DNA of 64,000 nucleotides, from assembly GCA_001931905.2 (NCBI GenBank), contig MSJI02000644.1:1-64000 (forward strand), given 5' to 3'. A model generated the notes under the pieces. The model did not search any database and was not told where the DNA came from. It worked only from the letters and a program-made list of their open reading frames with translations. Position 1 is the stretch's first letter. Each line of letters opens with the position of its first letter. This DNA is from Cladosporium sp. IMV 00045 (taxonomy: Eukaryota; Ascomycota; Dothideomycetes; Cladosporiales; Cladosporiaceae). Of the stretch, positions 32,247 through 42,015 are shown piece after piece. The position numbers and the translations under genes are program-made.

Positions 32247-33993
32247 ATGAGAACGTCTGCTGGTCAAGCGAGAGATAAATCCCTCTCTCTCTCTCTTTCT
32301 CTCACTCGTCATAACGATGCAAGAGGGAAAGAGGATGCAGATAAAGACGAGCAAGAGCAAAGGAAAGAAGATGACGAGAAAGCGGACCACAAAAAGGGAA
32401 TTTGTGACAAAGGGCGAGAAGACAGGGAGGTAATGAAAAAGCGAGTGGCAGCGAATAATCAAGAGGGAGCAAGGAGGACTTGGAAAGCAGGAGAGATGGA
32501 TCACAAAGAGGGAGAGGAAAGAAGTATAGGTTCTGGCGAAGAGGAAAGGTTGGCTGGAGAAGAAGACGGGACTCCCAAGGGAGGGAGGAAGCGACCTCTT
32601 GAGAAGAGTGAAGCCTTCGGATGCTCGACCCTGAAAGACCGCCCGAACAAGCGCAGTAGGAGCGAGGATGGCGCAGCCACGGACGACTCGCCCAAACGAG
32701 GAGTTAGTCCTGAGACAACTCCGCGACCTAGGACATCGTCGCCCACGTCTACTACCGCTTCTCTCGGTTCAATTCTCGAGCTTGTTCGCCAGACCAGTTG
32801 GTACCCGGGCTCGAAACACCGAGAAAGCCGTCTGGGATGCGGGGCAGAGGGACAGTATCATTGATTCGCTCCCACGTGAACAAGAGACAAAGATGATCCA
32901 TGCAGCACTTTGTCTCGGCAGCGATGAAGGTATCAAAGAGCTCCAGCGCTTTGTGTACAACGTGCGTAAAGACGGCAGGCGCAGAGACAAATGCCTGGAA
33001 TCCGATTTCGATCTCGGTGCCCCTCACCCTGGTTTCAGCGTTCGACACGCCAACAACGCGCTGATTCCGTGTGACAGCGACATTACCAAGGCTAGAAGTG
33101 CAACTCTCCGCCTCTTCCGCGCCGTCTGGCCTCATCTCGATACGATTGAAAAGCCGGAAGACAAGGAAACGAACCCGGCGGCGTATGCCGATTGTATCAG
33201 GCTGCGCGACCGGCTGAAGGAAGGGAGGCAGTGGCTCGCAGTGCGAGACCTCTTCGGTGGTGACTGTGCCTTCTTGGCTCTGCCGCCGCAATGCGTTTCC
33301 GACAGAGACATCTTAAATATGCCGTCCGAAGTCCTTGGGGCATTGCTCGGTCTGCTTGACGCGGCATGGAAAGCGTTAGATGACAGCGCGAGGTGGACTT
33401 TAAATACCATAGTACGGTTGGCGCTCGCTGGTCAGCCTTTCCCCGAAGATGGTTTGGCTCTCGAGATATTGGAGAGTGGTACTGGGACAACACCGACAAG
33501 CTTGTCCGCCATGTTCACTGGCTGGTCTGCAACTTTCCGCAATTTTCAAGACAACGAAGATGGAGTGATAGCTAACCTGACGGAGCGAGAAGCGTATGGC
33601 GATGCAGCGGCCCCAGAGGCTCCCTCTACTACCACCAGGATCACAAGTATAACGGAAGTGGCTAGCGATGCGGATGTGATCTTGCGGAAGGAGACGATGG
33701 GGGGATGTGGGCGACGGGTTGTTCATCGATCTCGATTTCGATGATCGCTTGAGCCAAGAGATCCGAAATGTGTACCCAACACGCTTGACTTGTGATTAAA
33801 TAAGTATTGCGTGATCAGTCTCCCGCCCTGAGTCTCGCCTTCTTGTTCGGGTAGTTGCATTTGGTGACTGCAACGGTGTACCGTGTGAGCTATATCATAT
33901 TTCACGCAATCATTCCAAATGGCGAGGGTGCTGAACTGGACGTTGATATATGCTTTGTTCCCGAACGCCGCTCGCTTCACGTAGTTCTAGCTT
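32247..33993 (+). pseudogene. family X, copy 2
   Basis: Two overlapping plus frames cover the C-terminal two thirds of family X. The first (32247-32864) has the charged region and the basic KRSRSED motif. The second (from within 32668 to 33744) has AVWDAGQRDSI, LCLGSDEGIKELQRFVYN, LRDRLKEGRQWLAVRDLFGG and ALPPQC, each aligned with copy 1 without gaps. The frame break lies in the stretch VRQTSWYPG/NTEKAVWDA (about 32810). A second shift near 33705 removes the last residues, which reappear as LFIDLDFDDRLSQEI. The 3' flank to 33993 matches copies 3 and 4. The N-terminal domain of copy 1 is absent. Confidence 0.65.
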
Positions 33994-34460
33994 TTCGAGA
34001 GGTCCGACAGACGTTGAAGGGGATCGAGGACGACTGCAGCGATGACATCGTGTATAGAGTCCGGGAGCAAGGTAGATCCCGGAGAAATACTGCTTCCCTC
34101 CCTCGAAGCCCGATGGTGACAAGTCAGAGGGCGGCGACGCTACATCAATGGCGCTTTTGACAGGTAGGCTGAGAATTTGGCACCAGCCGATGGTGGAAGG
34201 AAGCCCCCTTTGTCGTGAGCGCAGTAGCATAGCGGGCGGCCCGTTTCGGCAGCGCGGGAGAGCTAAGCCAACGTTCCAACGGCGCAAGAGTGATCGAGCC
34301 CGGCGCATGCTGTAGCGAGCTGTTCTTCAACTTTGGGCTGGCCTCAATATTCCCAGCTGAGCAGGTCTGATTGCTCTACACCTAAAGGCGAGAATATCCT
34401 TGTCTCCGTCGACCGTGTTTTCCTACAGGGCTTTCGAAACCAGATAGGGGACAAGAGGCG

Positions 34461-34940
34461 AAGTGCCAAGGGATTTCAGTTGGACAGTCCAACTGAATTC
34501 CTAGCATCACGTGAAGCGACCGAAGAAGCGAAGTGCCAAGGAATTTCAGTAGGACCGTCCTACCTCCGATTCTCCGAAAGTTTTCGGATTTCTCAGGCTG
34601 CCATGGCTCTCACTCGTTTTGAGACGAAATTGGGATTCATAGGCCGCAATGCAATAACTCTTGAACGCCTGGTCAAATGCTTGACCAATACATCAGGACT
34701 ACTGTTGCAGTTCATTATACACTACAGGTCTGATCGAATATAGACATCATCCTCGAAGCCACGAGTCCCAGTACCTCTTTGCCAGTTCATTTATCGTAAG
34801 TATTATGAAACACTTCGCGTCGTACACTGACGGTTCTCAATATAGATGAGAGGCAACTTGCAAGACGGCTAGTCCCATGGCTTGGCAGAATACGAAAACT
34901 TTCGGAGAATCGGAGGTACTGAAATCCTAGCATCACGTGA
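34461..34940. repeat. tandem pair of palindromic units, second split by a MITE
   Basis: A unit of about 69 bp (GAAGTGCCAAGGRATTTCAG, palindrome, CCTAGCATCACGTGA, GCGACCG) occurs twice. The first unit carries TTCAGTTGGAC-A-GTCCAACTGAA intact (about 34475-34497). In the second, ATTTCAGTAGGAC-C-GTCCTA is separated from CTGAAATCC by the 354-bp element at 34563-34916. The CCTAGCATCACGTGA part is also the 3' terminus of family X. Confidence 0.65.
34563..34916. mobile_element. 354-bp MITE, 24-bp perfect TIRs, TA duplication
   Basis: Left end 34563-34586 (CCTCCGATTCTCCGAAAGTT and four more bases) is exactly inverted at 34893-34916. TA flanks both sides (34561-34562 and 34917-34918). Removing the element with one TA restores a perfect 13-bp-arm palindrome. 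Size, TIR and TA target are those of Tc1/mariner- or pogo-derived MITEs. It has no coding capacity. Confidence 0.8.
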
Positions 34941-35572
34941 GGCGACCGGCGTCCAGAAGCAAAGCATATATCAACGTGCTGTTCCGCACCCTATTCGTTC
35001 GGGACGATTGCGCGAAATGTGACATAGCTCTCACGGTAGACTGTTGCCTTCACCAAATGCTACCACCCGAAGAAGGCGAGACTCAAGGCGCGAAACTGAT
35101 TACGCAATTCTTAGTTAGATACAAGTCAAACGCGTTGGATGACACAGTTCAGATCTCCTGGCTTAAGCTATCATCGAGATCAAGATCATTGAACAACCCA
35201 TCGCCCACCTCCCCCATCGTTTCCTTGTGCAAGATAACCTCCGTATCGCCAGCCTCTTCCGCTCTACTCGTGGTCCTGGTGGCAGTAGAGGGAGTCTCTA
35301 GGGCCGTTGCATCGCCATACGCTTCCCGCTCCGTCAGGGTAGCTATCACCCCCTCTTCGTTGTCTTGAGAATTCCGATCAGCTGCCGACCAGGGGGTGAA
35401 AATGGCGGACAAGCTGGTTGGTGCTGTGCCTGTACCACCCTCCAACATTTCCAGAGCCAGAACATCTTCAGTGAGAGGCTGCCCCAGAGAGCGACGATCG
35501 TACTAAAGCAGTCAAGGTCTGCCTCGCTCGGGCATCCAGAGCTCTCCATGCCACATCAAGCAGACTTGCCAA
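34926..35572 (-). pseudogene. family X, copy 3 (C-terminal part)
   Basis: The minus frame 35448-35149 gives the family X C-terminus (TAPTSLSAIFTPWSA, NSQDNEEGVIATLTEREAYG, DLDLDDSLSQEI). An upstream shifted frame carries the LLDVAWRALDAR block. The 3' flank to the terminus CTAGCATCACGTGA at 34927 matches copies 2 and 4. At 35572-35579 it abuts the truncated RecQ-like helicase, which lies upstream on the same strand. Confidence 0.65.
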
Positions 35573-35578
35573 AACTTC

Positions 35579-38500
35579 TTATCCTAGCACCTTCGCCATT
35601 CCTTTCGTCTCCGCGATCGTCTTGCAGTATATCACTATCTTCCCTTCCTCCTCTTCCTCCCCCGCCGTCTTCTCCCTCACCAGACGTTGCAACACCTCCT
35701 CCAGCTTCCCCTTCTCGTACTCTAACACCCGGTATGAAACGTTCGTCCTCCTCGTCGACTCTCTGATCAGCGTCGTCGCCCTTCTTTCCAGCCCGACCAC
35801 ATCGAAGAATCTGCTCTCGTCTGCCGGCGGTAGCGTCGCTGTCAGAAACACCACCTGCGTACCTTTACCCCCCCATCTCCCGCAACTGTCGTACTTCCGG
35901 TCGCCACTCCTCCGTCGATTCCAGCACTGTGTGACACTCGTCGATCACGATTCGCTCCAGCTGCCGCGATGCCCTCTTTACGTCGATGAACCTCGCAAAC
36001 GCCATCGTCACCGCCGCTTCCGCTATCACCACCATGATCTGACAACTGTACCGTTCCGTGCCACCTTCACTCCACGCTGCGCACCTGATGCCCGCCACCT
36101 CGCAACGCCGTTTGACGTCTTCCTGCAGCGACAGCGTCGGTACCACCACGATCGTCAGTCCGTCTTCCGATCCCGCTGCCGGCAGCATGAACAGCAGACT
36201 CTTGCCGCTGCCTGTGCCTGCCACCACTAGAACTCTCCGTTTCCCTGCTTTGACGATCGATTTCAGCGCCTCCTCTTGTATGCCTCGAAACTCCGCTTCA
36301 TCCCTGTACATCAACCGCAGCTGATGCTCGATGTCGACGCCCCTCATCTTCTCCTCCCTCTTGATTGCCGCCTGCTCCTGTTCCAGCTTCACCCTTTGCC
36401 GCACCCTCTCGTCGCCCTCTTTCCCTCTTTTCGCTGACGGCCACCCTATCAATCGATGCCAGTCCCGACTCACTCGCCGGAAACCCTCCCGTTCCGACGT
36501 CGTCGTTGCCCGCCACTCTCCGTGCAGCAGCCCGTGCATCATCTCCTCCATTCGCCGCGTGTGACATGCCTGTCGGGCCGCCATGTCCTCTTCCGGGTCG
36601 GACCCGTCTTCCATGTCCTTGTCTTGCTTCCGCTCTTGCTCGTCGTACCACCGGTTGACCGACTTGAAAACCCTGATGTCGCGAGTGTATCGCCTCTGAA
36701 GAGCTGCGTACGCTTGCCTCCATGTTGAAGTGCCGATGCTTGCGCCAATGCGCTTGCCCGTCTCCCTCTTCAGTGTATTCCTGACCCTGTCGGTTCCCCA
36801 GAACCCGTCCACGTTGCTCGCCTGCTTCGCCTGCTTCGCCAGCCCGTCCTCCACGCTCACGCATCCTTTTTCCTCTCTTCCTCCTTCTCCCTCGCTCTGC
36901 ACGCCTTCTTCCTCGTCGTCACTCTCCTCCCCTTCGCTGCTGCCCCCTCCCTCTCCCCACCCCTCTTCGTTCTTCGGCTCCCAGATATAGCCTGACCACT
37001 CCACTCGATCCCTCGTCGCCATCTGCAATATGCGAACGAACGGTTCCACCAACCACAGATAGTAAACCAGCAGCTCTCCCACTTCTTCCGGCAGATATCG
37101 CTGTATCGCTTTCTTCGTCTTGCTGTGCTGATAATTCTTGGGATACGATGTTGCAAACACCACCATCCCGTCATCCACAAACACCCCCCTCTCCCCTCTG
37201 CCCTGCTGCGGGCTCCGGTGCATCACCGTGATCAGTTCAGTCCCTCTTGCCGGCGCCCCTGCCGACAGATGTGCCAACGTGAACAGCTCCTCCTTGAACT
37301 GACGCACTGACGAAAGTAACCCTCGACCGTTCTTTCGTTCCACCTTGCCCTCCCTTTACGTTCCTCTCCCGCCCGGCCCTTCCGTAAGAACCTCTCCCTC
37401 AATCTCGTCTCCCTGAACACGCGCCCTGCCAGCCATTCCTCCCCGTCCACCGCGAATTTGTTCCTACCGTCTGCGAGAAAGCTCCACCCTTCGTCGGTGC
37501 AGCCCATGTCGTCCACTATCTTCTCGAGCTGTAGCGGCGGTAGCCCCTCCCCCTCCTCCCCGTTCTCGCCGACGAATATTAAATCTGCGAGCAACCGCTT
37601 CTGTGCTGTCTCTCGCAGCCCAAATGAAACAGCCCGTATGTCTTCGATCGAGAACGCCACCTTGTCGATCAAGCTCGTGTCCCCGGCCCACGCCACTCTC
37701 GTGCTCGCCTTCGTCGACTCCCGTATCCTCCTGCCGTACGTCCGCTGTTGCATAATGTGATTCAACGGTGTCGCCCTGCCTCCGTATGCCGTGAGTGTCA
37801 TGAACTCGTGCACCGACACCTTTACGTTCTGCAACACCGTCGACGTCGCTTTTTCGGCTTCTTCCCGCTTCAAGCCCTGTGACATCCCCTCGTCGATGTC
37901 GTCCTGCCTTCGTTCTCGTGCACTGTACACCACCAACGCTCGCAGAACTGTCACCATCCCCGACAGATCCGGTGTGTACAAGAGTGCCGACCTCCACTTC
38001 CTCCCGCCGTTCGGCGACATGCCCGACACCGCCAGCCCGCTTAGGATCCCGCTCTCGTACTCGTCGTCTTGCAGTTCGTGATCGAACATCGCGAGCCAAA
38101 ACCTCAAACACGCCCCTTCTGTTGCCTCTAGTCGCTCTCTCCCTTCGTTCCCTTGCCTGCTTCCCCATTCCTCTTCTCCTTCGATCTCCTCCCTCGTTGC
38201 CGCGTGAAGCTCTGATAGACACCCTCGTTGTCGATCCGTCAACGTGTACTTCGGTCGGTTCTCCTTCGCTGCCGTCCGCCAGATGTACCGTAAGATCTTC
38301 AGCCATACTTCCGTGTACTTCTTGATCGATCTCGGCTTCCGGCTGCCATCGAACGCTTTCATGCTCTGATCGCCCGCTGCCTCTTTCCTGTTCACGTACT
38401 CCAAGATCGCTATTCCCGTCGTTCCCGGCCTGCACACCTCGAATGCCTTCCGCACCACCGACCTCGTCCCCCTGCACGCTCTCGTCAGCTCTTCTTCCCC

Positions 38501-39324
38501 TTCGTCCTCTTCTCGCACGCGGACCACATTCTGCCTCCTTTGCTCTGCTCTTGCGCTCGCTCCCTAGCGGTCCACTCGACGAAACCCAGAAGATCGTCCC
38601 ACTGAAATCCCTGCAAGTGCCTATGCCAACCCGTAAACTCGAGCCACGGATCCGCGACGTATCGCTTGAAGCTACCGTCTACCGTCTGCCGCTGTCGTTC
38701 CTCTTCTACCTTCGCTCGGCCCTCTCGCAGAACTTCTCGTAGTCCTGCGTCCGCGTCGATCGTCTCCTCATCCTCACCCTCACCCTCTCCTTCCACCTGT
38801 TCGTCTTCCTGATCCGGCCTCCCTTGCGAAACGACAAAATATCGTTGTCACTGCCGGTACTCGAAAAATCGCTGACACAACCGTTTGTCCTCCCACATGC
38901 GGTTGAGCGCTTGCTTCCCCTTCTTCCGCACGTTTCCTCCACGGCCTCTTTCGTTCACCCAGCCGTGTTCCGGTCGGCAGTGCTTCTGTATTCCGAACAC
39001 CGTTCGGCAGACGTAACCGCACGGCTTGCCGTCTCATTGTCCCATACACTGTAACCCGTCCTTGAAGACCTCCAGTCCCTCAATCGGTTCTTCATTCGCT
39101 TGCGGGTAATTGACATCTTCTTTGCTGTGTGCCACTGCTTCCAATGCCGTTCCCGTCTCTGCAACGCGGCTACGCTTCTATTTATCGATTTGCGGGTGAT
39201 GCTCACGCAAGTGACGATCGATCTGCTGCGGTACGACGGCGAAAGCACACGATCTGCAAACGATGATTCTGTACCGTTGTATGTGCCGAAAGATGCCATC
39301 GAAGTCTTTCAGCGCACTGCCCAT
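35579..39324 (-). pseudogene. OrsD/RecQ-like (telomere-linked) helicase, locus A
   Basis: Reading begins at ATG 39324 (MGSALKDFDGIFRHIQRY), followed by a zinc-finger block (CRSCAFAVVPQQIDRHLREH) with a TAG at 39178. A second finger (CGYVCRTVFGIQKHCRPEHGW) and CQRFFEYR follow. A central DUF3505-like region to about 37330 contains SIKKYTEVWLKILRYIWR and WRSALLYTPDLSGMV. The helicase core has Walker A VVAGTGSGKSLLF, motif Ic VVVPTLSLQ, DECH box IVIDECHTVLE, LTATLPP and VIYCKTIAETK. Motifs V-VI are missing; the gene ends abruptly at 35579 against family X. Frameshifts near 38.53, 37.33 and 35.86 kb and several stops make it a pseudogene. Such helicases are known from fungal subtelomeres. Confidence 0.75.
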
Positions 39325-39366
39325 CTTCGCTCAAATTCCACTGCGTTGACTCTGTTGCTACAAATA

Positions 39367-41215
39367 ACGTAAACCGTGGGGTAGCGATGCACGCGGGGTA
39401 AAGATGGATTCACTATGCGATTCGCGACACAATTAAATCACCCACGCATCGAAACAACAATACAGTCTGATCCCGAATCGCTTAACACAACATCAAGCTC
39501 TCTGTTCGCTTCTGCCTCCAAGGATTTCTTCACTTTACGTTTCTTCGATGTGGTAGTCGACTTTTTCTTCGAGGACTCTGCTTCTGCTGACCTTGCAATA
39601 TCTAGCACTTCCTGAGTGCTGAACACGAACCGGCCTTTCAGCGCTACTCTCTTACCCTTTTTCCGAGCCTTTCGCGCATGAAGAAGCTCGGCTTGCTCTT
39701 TGACCTGTTTTCTCAGAGTGACATTCTCACTGCTTGCAGCTTCAAAGGCGCGGGTCATGCGCTCTGTAAAACGCTTTGCTGGAGATGGAAGTTCGGCACA
39801 AGCTTGCATTGTGGTATTCAGTAGCGAAGTTGCTTGCCTTAGCTCGGTACCATCTGGCGGCGAGCTGTTGAGAAGCGAGATGTCTAGATCAAGGTGTTGG
39901 GGTGGTGTGTGCAGTGGTGCAGCCAAGGGAGTGGTACTGCCAGGCAGCTTCCCAAGGACAGTAATTGGACTCAATGGCATCAACCCAGCACTCTGCCATC
40001 CACTTAGAATGTTATGCTTGTTGAGGGCTCTTTGTCTTGCGCGAATATACATTTCCACCCACTGTACCTGTGCGATGCGCCCCGCATCGAGTCGAAGAGC
40101 GGCGTCTGTGTTGGAAGCCAGAGCGCGCTTGAGCGGCGCAAACACACCAACGTCGAGTGGTTGGAGAATGTGGGAAGTGTGCGGAGGTAGTATCAGTAAG
40201 TCGATAGCGTTCTCCATACAAAATGCGATGACATTGGCTGTGACATGACTGCTGTGGCCGTCCATGATGAGAAGTCTGCGTGTGGTAGGGTCTTGCGGCC
40301 TGGTCAGAGGCTCGAAAACACGAGTCAACCACTCATAGCCATGGCTGTCAGACGTGCAGCCACTGCTGCTGGTTGAGAAGCGCCAATCTCTAGGTGCTTG
40401 CGCAGGGATCCAGGCATCATTGGTGTGTTTTGCCTTGAATATGAGCAGAGGTGGTATAGCTGTGCCAGCAGCGCCCACGCACTCGATCACAGTTATCCAC
40501 TCTTGTCTGCTGCCTATCTGCTTCCAACTGCTTGCTTCGCGAATGTTGACCAGAGCTCTTGATGACTGACTCGCTCCAACCGCGAACCCAGACTCGTCCA
40601 TGTTGTAAACGTGGTCTGCAGCGTATTGGTGCTGCGTCCAAAGCTCTGTCACTGCGTCAAACCATCTCTTCACCCCATCGTAGTTCGTCGCTTTGAAGCG
40701 TGCAGCGTCAATCTGTCGCGTCCATATGCCCGCGATCTCGGGATTGCGACTTTTGAAGCGATCAAGCCATCTTTCACCTATGGGTCGCAAAGGTTGTGGC
40801 TCAGCCTTGGAAATCCGGACGCGACCGCGTCTCAGTTCCTCGGCCATTTCAACGACTAAGGCAGGGGATGCAGGAAATCCGCCGCGTGTAAGACAAGTGA
40901 CCCATCGCGACAGAGTCTTTTCTTCAGTTGGCGAGAGTATCTGCTCGGTTTCGTGGGCTGCAGAGCGTGATTTGCGGCCTGACATGCGACCGAGCAAGGT
41001 GGGGTATGGGACATTTAATGCGATGGCTGCTTTGCGGACTGAGGGATAATCTTTGTTCTTGATGGCTAAGATGGCCGCCTGTACATCACCTTCACTGTAC
41101 TGTATCGGCCCAGGCAATGCGACATCCATGGTGGGTGGTGAAAGAGGTTGAAGAGCACCAACTGCATGACGAATCCATCTCTACCCCGCGTGCATCGCTA
41201 CCCCACGGTTTACGT
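39367..41215 (-). mobile_element. complete pogo/Fot1 transposon (1,849 bp)
   Basis: TIRs of about 45 bp with one internal mismatch begin ACGTAAACCGTGGGGTAGCG at both ends. TA target duplications are at 39365-39366 and 41216-41217. The element holds one intact transposase gene on the minus strand. The near-identity of the TIRs and the open frame suggest recent insertion. It landed 43 bp upstream of the OrsD/RecQ pseudogene start. Confidence 0.9.
39438..41129 (-). CDS. pogo/Fot1-type DDE_1 transposase
   Basis: An intact 563-aa frame from ATG 41129 (MDVALPGPIQYSEGD). Order: psq helix-turn-helix (residues 10-50, VRKAAIALNVPYPTLLGRM), CENP-B/Tc5-like DNA-binding domain (LSPTEEKTLSRWV...GERWLDRFKSRNPEI), DDE_1 catalytic domain, then a basic tail. 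The catalytic aspartates are in YNMDESGFAVG, LLIMDGHSSHV and LQPLDVGVF (DDD type). The C-terminal region has a coiled coil (SENVTLRKQVKEQAELLHARK) and a KKKSTTTSKKRKVKKS nuclear-localisation-like stretch. The length is usual for the family. It would cut and paste its own element at TA sites; all key residues are present. Confidence 0.92.
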   Translation of the reverse strand: MDVALPGPIQYSEGDVQAAILAIKNKDYPSVRKAAIALNVPYPTLLGRMSGRKSRSAAHETEQILSPTEEKTLSRWVTCLTRGGFPASPALVVEMAEELRRGRVRISKAEPQPLRPIGERWLDRFKSRNPEIAGIWTRQIDAARFKATNYDGVKRWFDAVTELWTQHQYAADHVYNMDESGFAVGASQSSRALVNIREASSWKQIGSRQEWITVIECVGAAGTAIPPLLIFKAKHTNDAWIPAQAPRDWRFSTSSSGCTSDSHGYEWLTRVFEPLTRPQDPTTRRLLIMDGHSSHVTANVIAFCMENAIDLLILPPHTSHILQPLDVGVFAPLKRALASNTDAALRLDAGRIAQVQWVEMYIRARQRALNKHNILSGWQSAGLMPLSPITVLGKLPGSTTPLAAPLHTPPQHLDLDISLLNSSPPDGTELRQATSLLNTTMQACAELPSPAKRFTERMTRAFEAASSENVTLRKQVKEQAELLHARKARKKGKRVALKGRFVFSTQEVLDIARSAEAESSKKKSTTTSKKRKVKKSLEAEANRELDVVLSDSGSDCIVVSMRG

Positions 41216-41469
41216 TATCAAAAACTATGGGAGCCACTCGAGGGTACAGCATAGTTGAAGTGAAAATGTTGTCTTCAATCGTGGCCCGTACAACACAAAT
41301 GTAAAGCGACCCGAAGGAATGAAATCGACCTATTATGGCTGACGATAGCTCAGAGGCGTCATCAAACCAAAGTGTAGAAGCGTTGGAGAATGGTATTTGG
41401 CATCTTGGGCGGCAGAGACGTCCCTTTCACGTGCTTGAGGTGAACGCTACGGACGTTAGCGGGTCACTA

Positions 41470-42015
41470 TCAAACATAAGGCACACATACGTTGACCCGC
41501 TTCTTACTTGCGCCCAACTGAGGGTTCTTTCCCCTGACGATATCAATCCGTTTACCGTCACTTGCAATGTTTACACAGCAGGCGCAGAGCTGTTCGCAAC
41601 TTGCCAGCAGCTTCTGTCGGGTGACTCCATGTAGCTGAAGACTTGTCGTTCCAGTCATTAGGATTGTGACTTCCAACGCGAATCTTGCAAGGTACTTTGC
41701 ATGCTCCTCGAACAGTTCCCTATCTTCGAGTGGTAGAAAACCTCCCTGTCCGTCGTCGTGAGTGCTGCAAGGTGACCGCACGATAAGAACTTCAAGTCTG
41801 TCGAACTTCATCTGTTGCTGGAAAGTATCGAAAAATGTAGAAGCCAAACTCGAATCAGCGAAAATTGTCGCGTCCGGGCAGACTGGGCACAAAGCCACTA
41901 GCGTAGACCTGGAGCGAACTGCGGCCAGTAGCATGCGAGCTGGATTGTGCGGGATTCGACCGTCTTCGATGGTGGCCGAAACCCATTGCTCCACGTCGTT
42001 CTGGTCCCACGGCAT
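41470..42015 (-). CDS. hypothetical protein (181 aa)
   Basis: An open frame from ATG 42015 (MPWDQNDVEQWVSATIEDG) with protein-like composition (VALCPVCPDATIFADSSLAS, FDRLEVLIVRSPCS, ALEVTILMTGTTSLQL). No family is recognised. A possible intron acceptor (TTTCTCTAG) lies about 30 nt upstream, so it may be a 3' exon of a larger gene. A 99-codon plus-strand frame (41335-41634) overlaps its 3' half and cannot be excluded as the true gene. Confidence 0.35.
   Translation of the reverse strand: MPWDQNDVEQWVSATIEDGRIPHNPARMLLAAVRSRSTLVALCPVCPDATIFADSSLASTFFDTFQQQMKFDRLEVLIVRSPCSTHDDGQGGFLPLEDRELFEEHAKYLARFALEVTILMTGTTSLQLHGVTRQKLLASCEQLCACCVNIASDGKRIDIVRGKNPQLGASKKRVNVCVPYV

Noticed and set aside
35622..38742. 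Multiple plus-strand ORFs
   Set aside because: Antisense shadows of the OrsD/RecQ pseudogene, which has ordered helicase motifs on the minus strand.
41335..41634. 99-codon plus-strand ORF with a good ATG context
   Set aside because: Overlaps a longer minus frame with more protein-like composition; kept only as an alternative.
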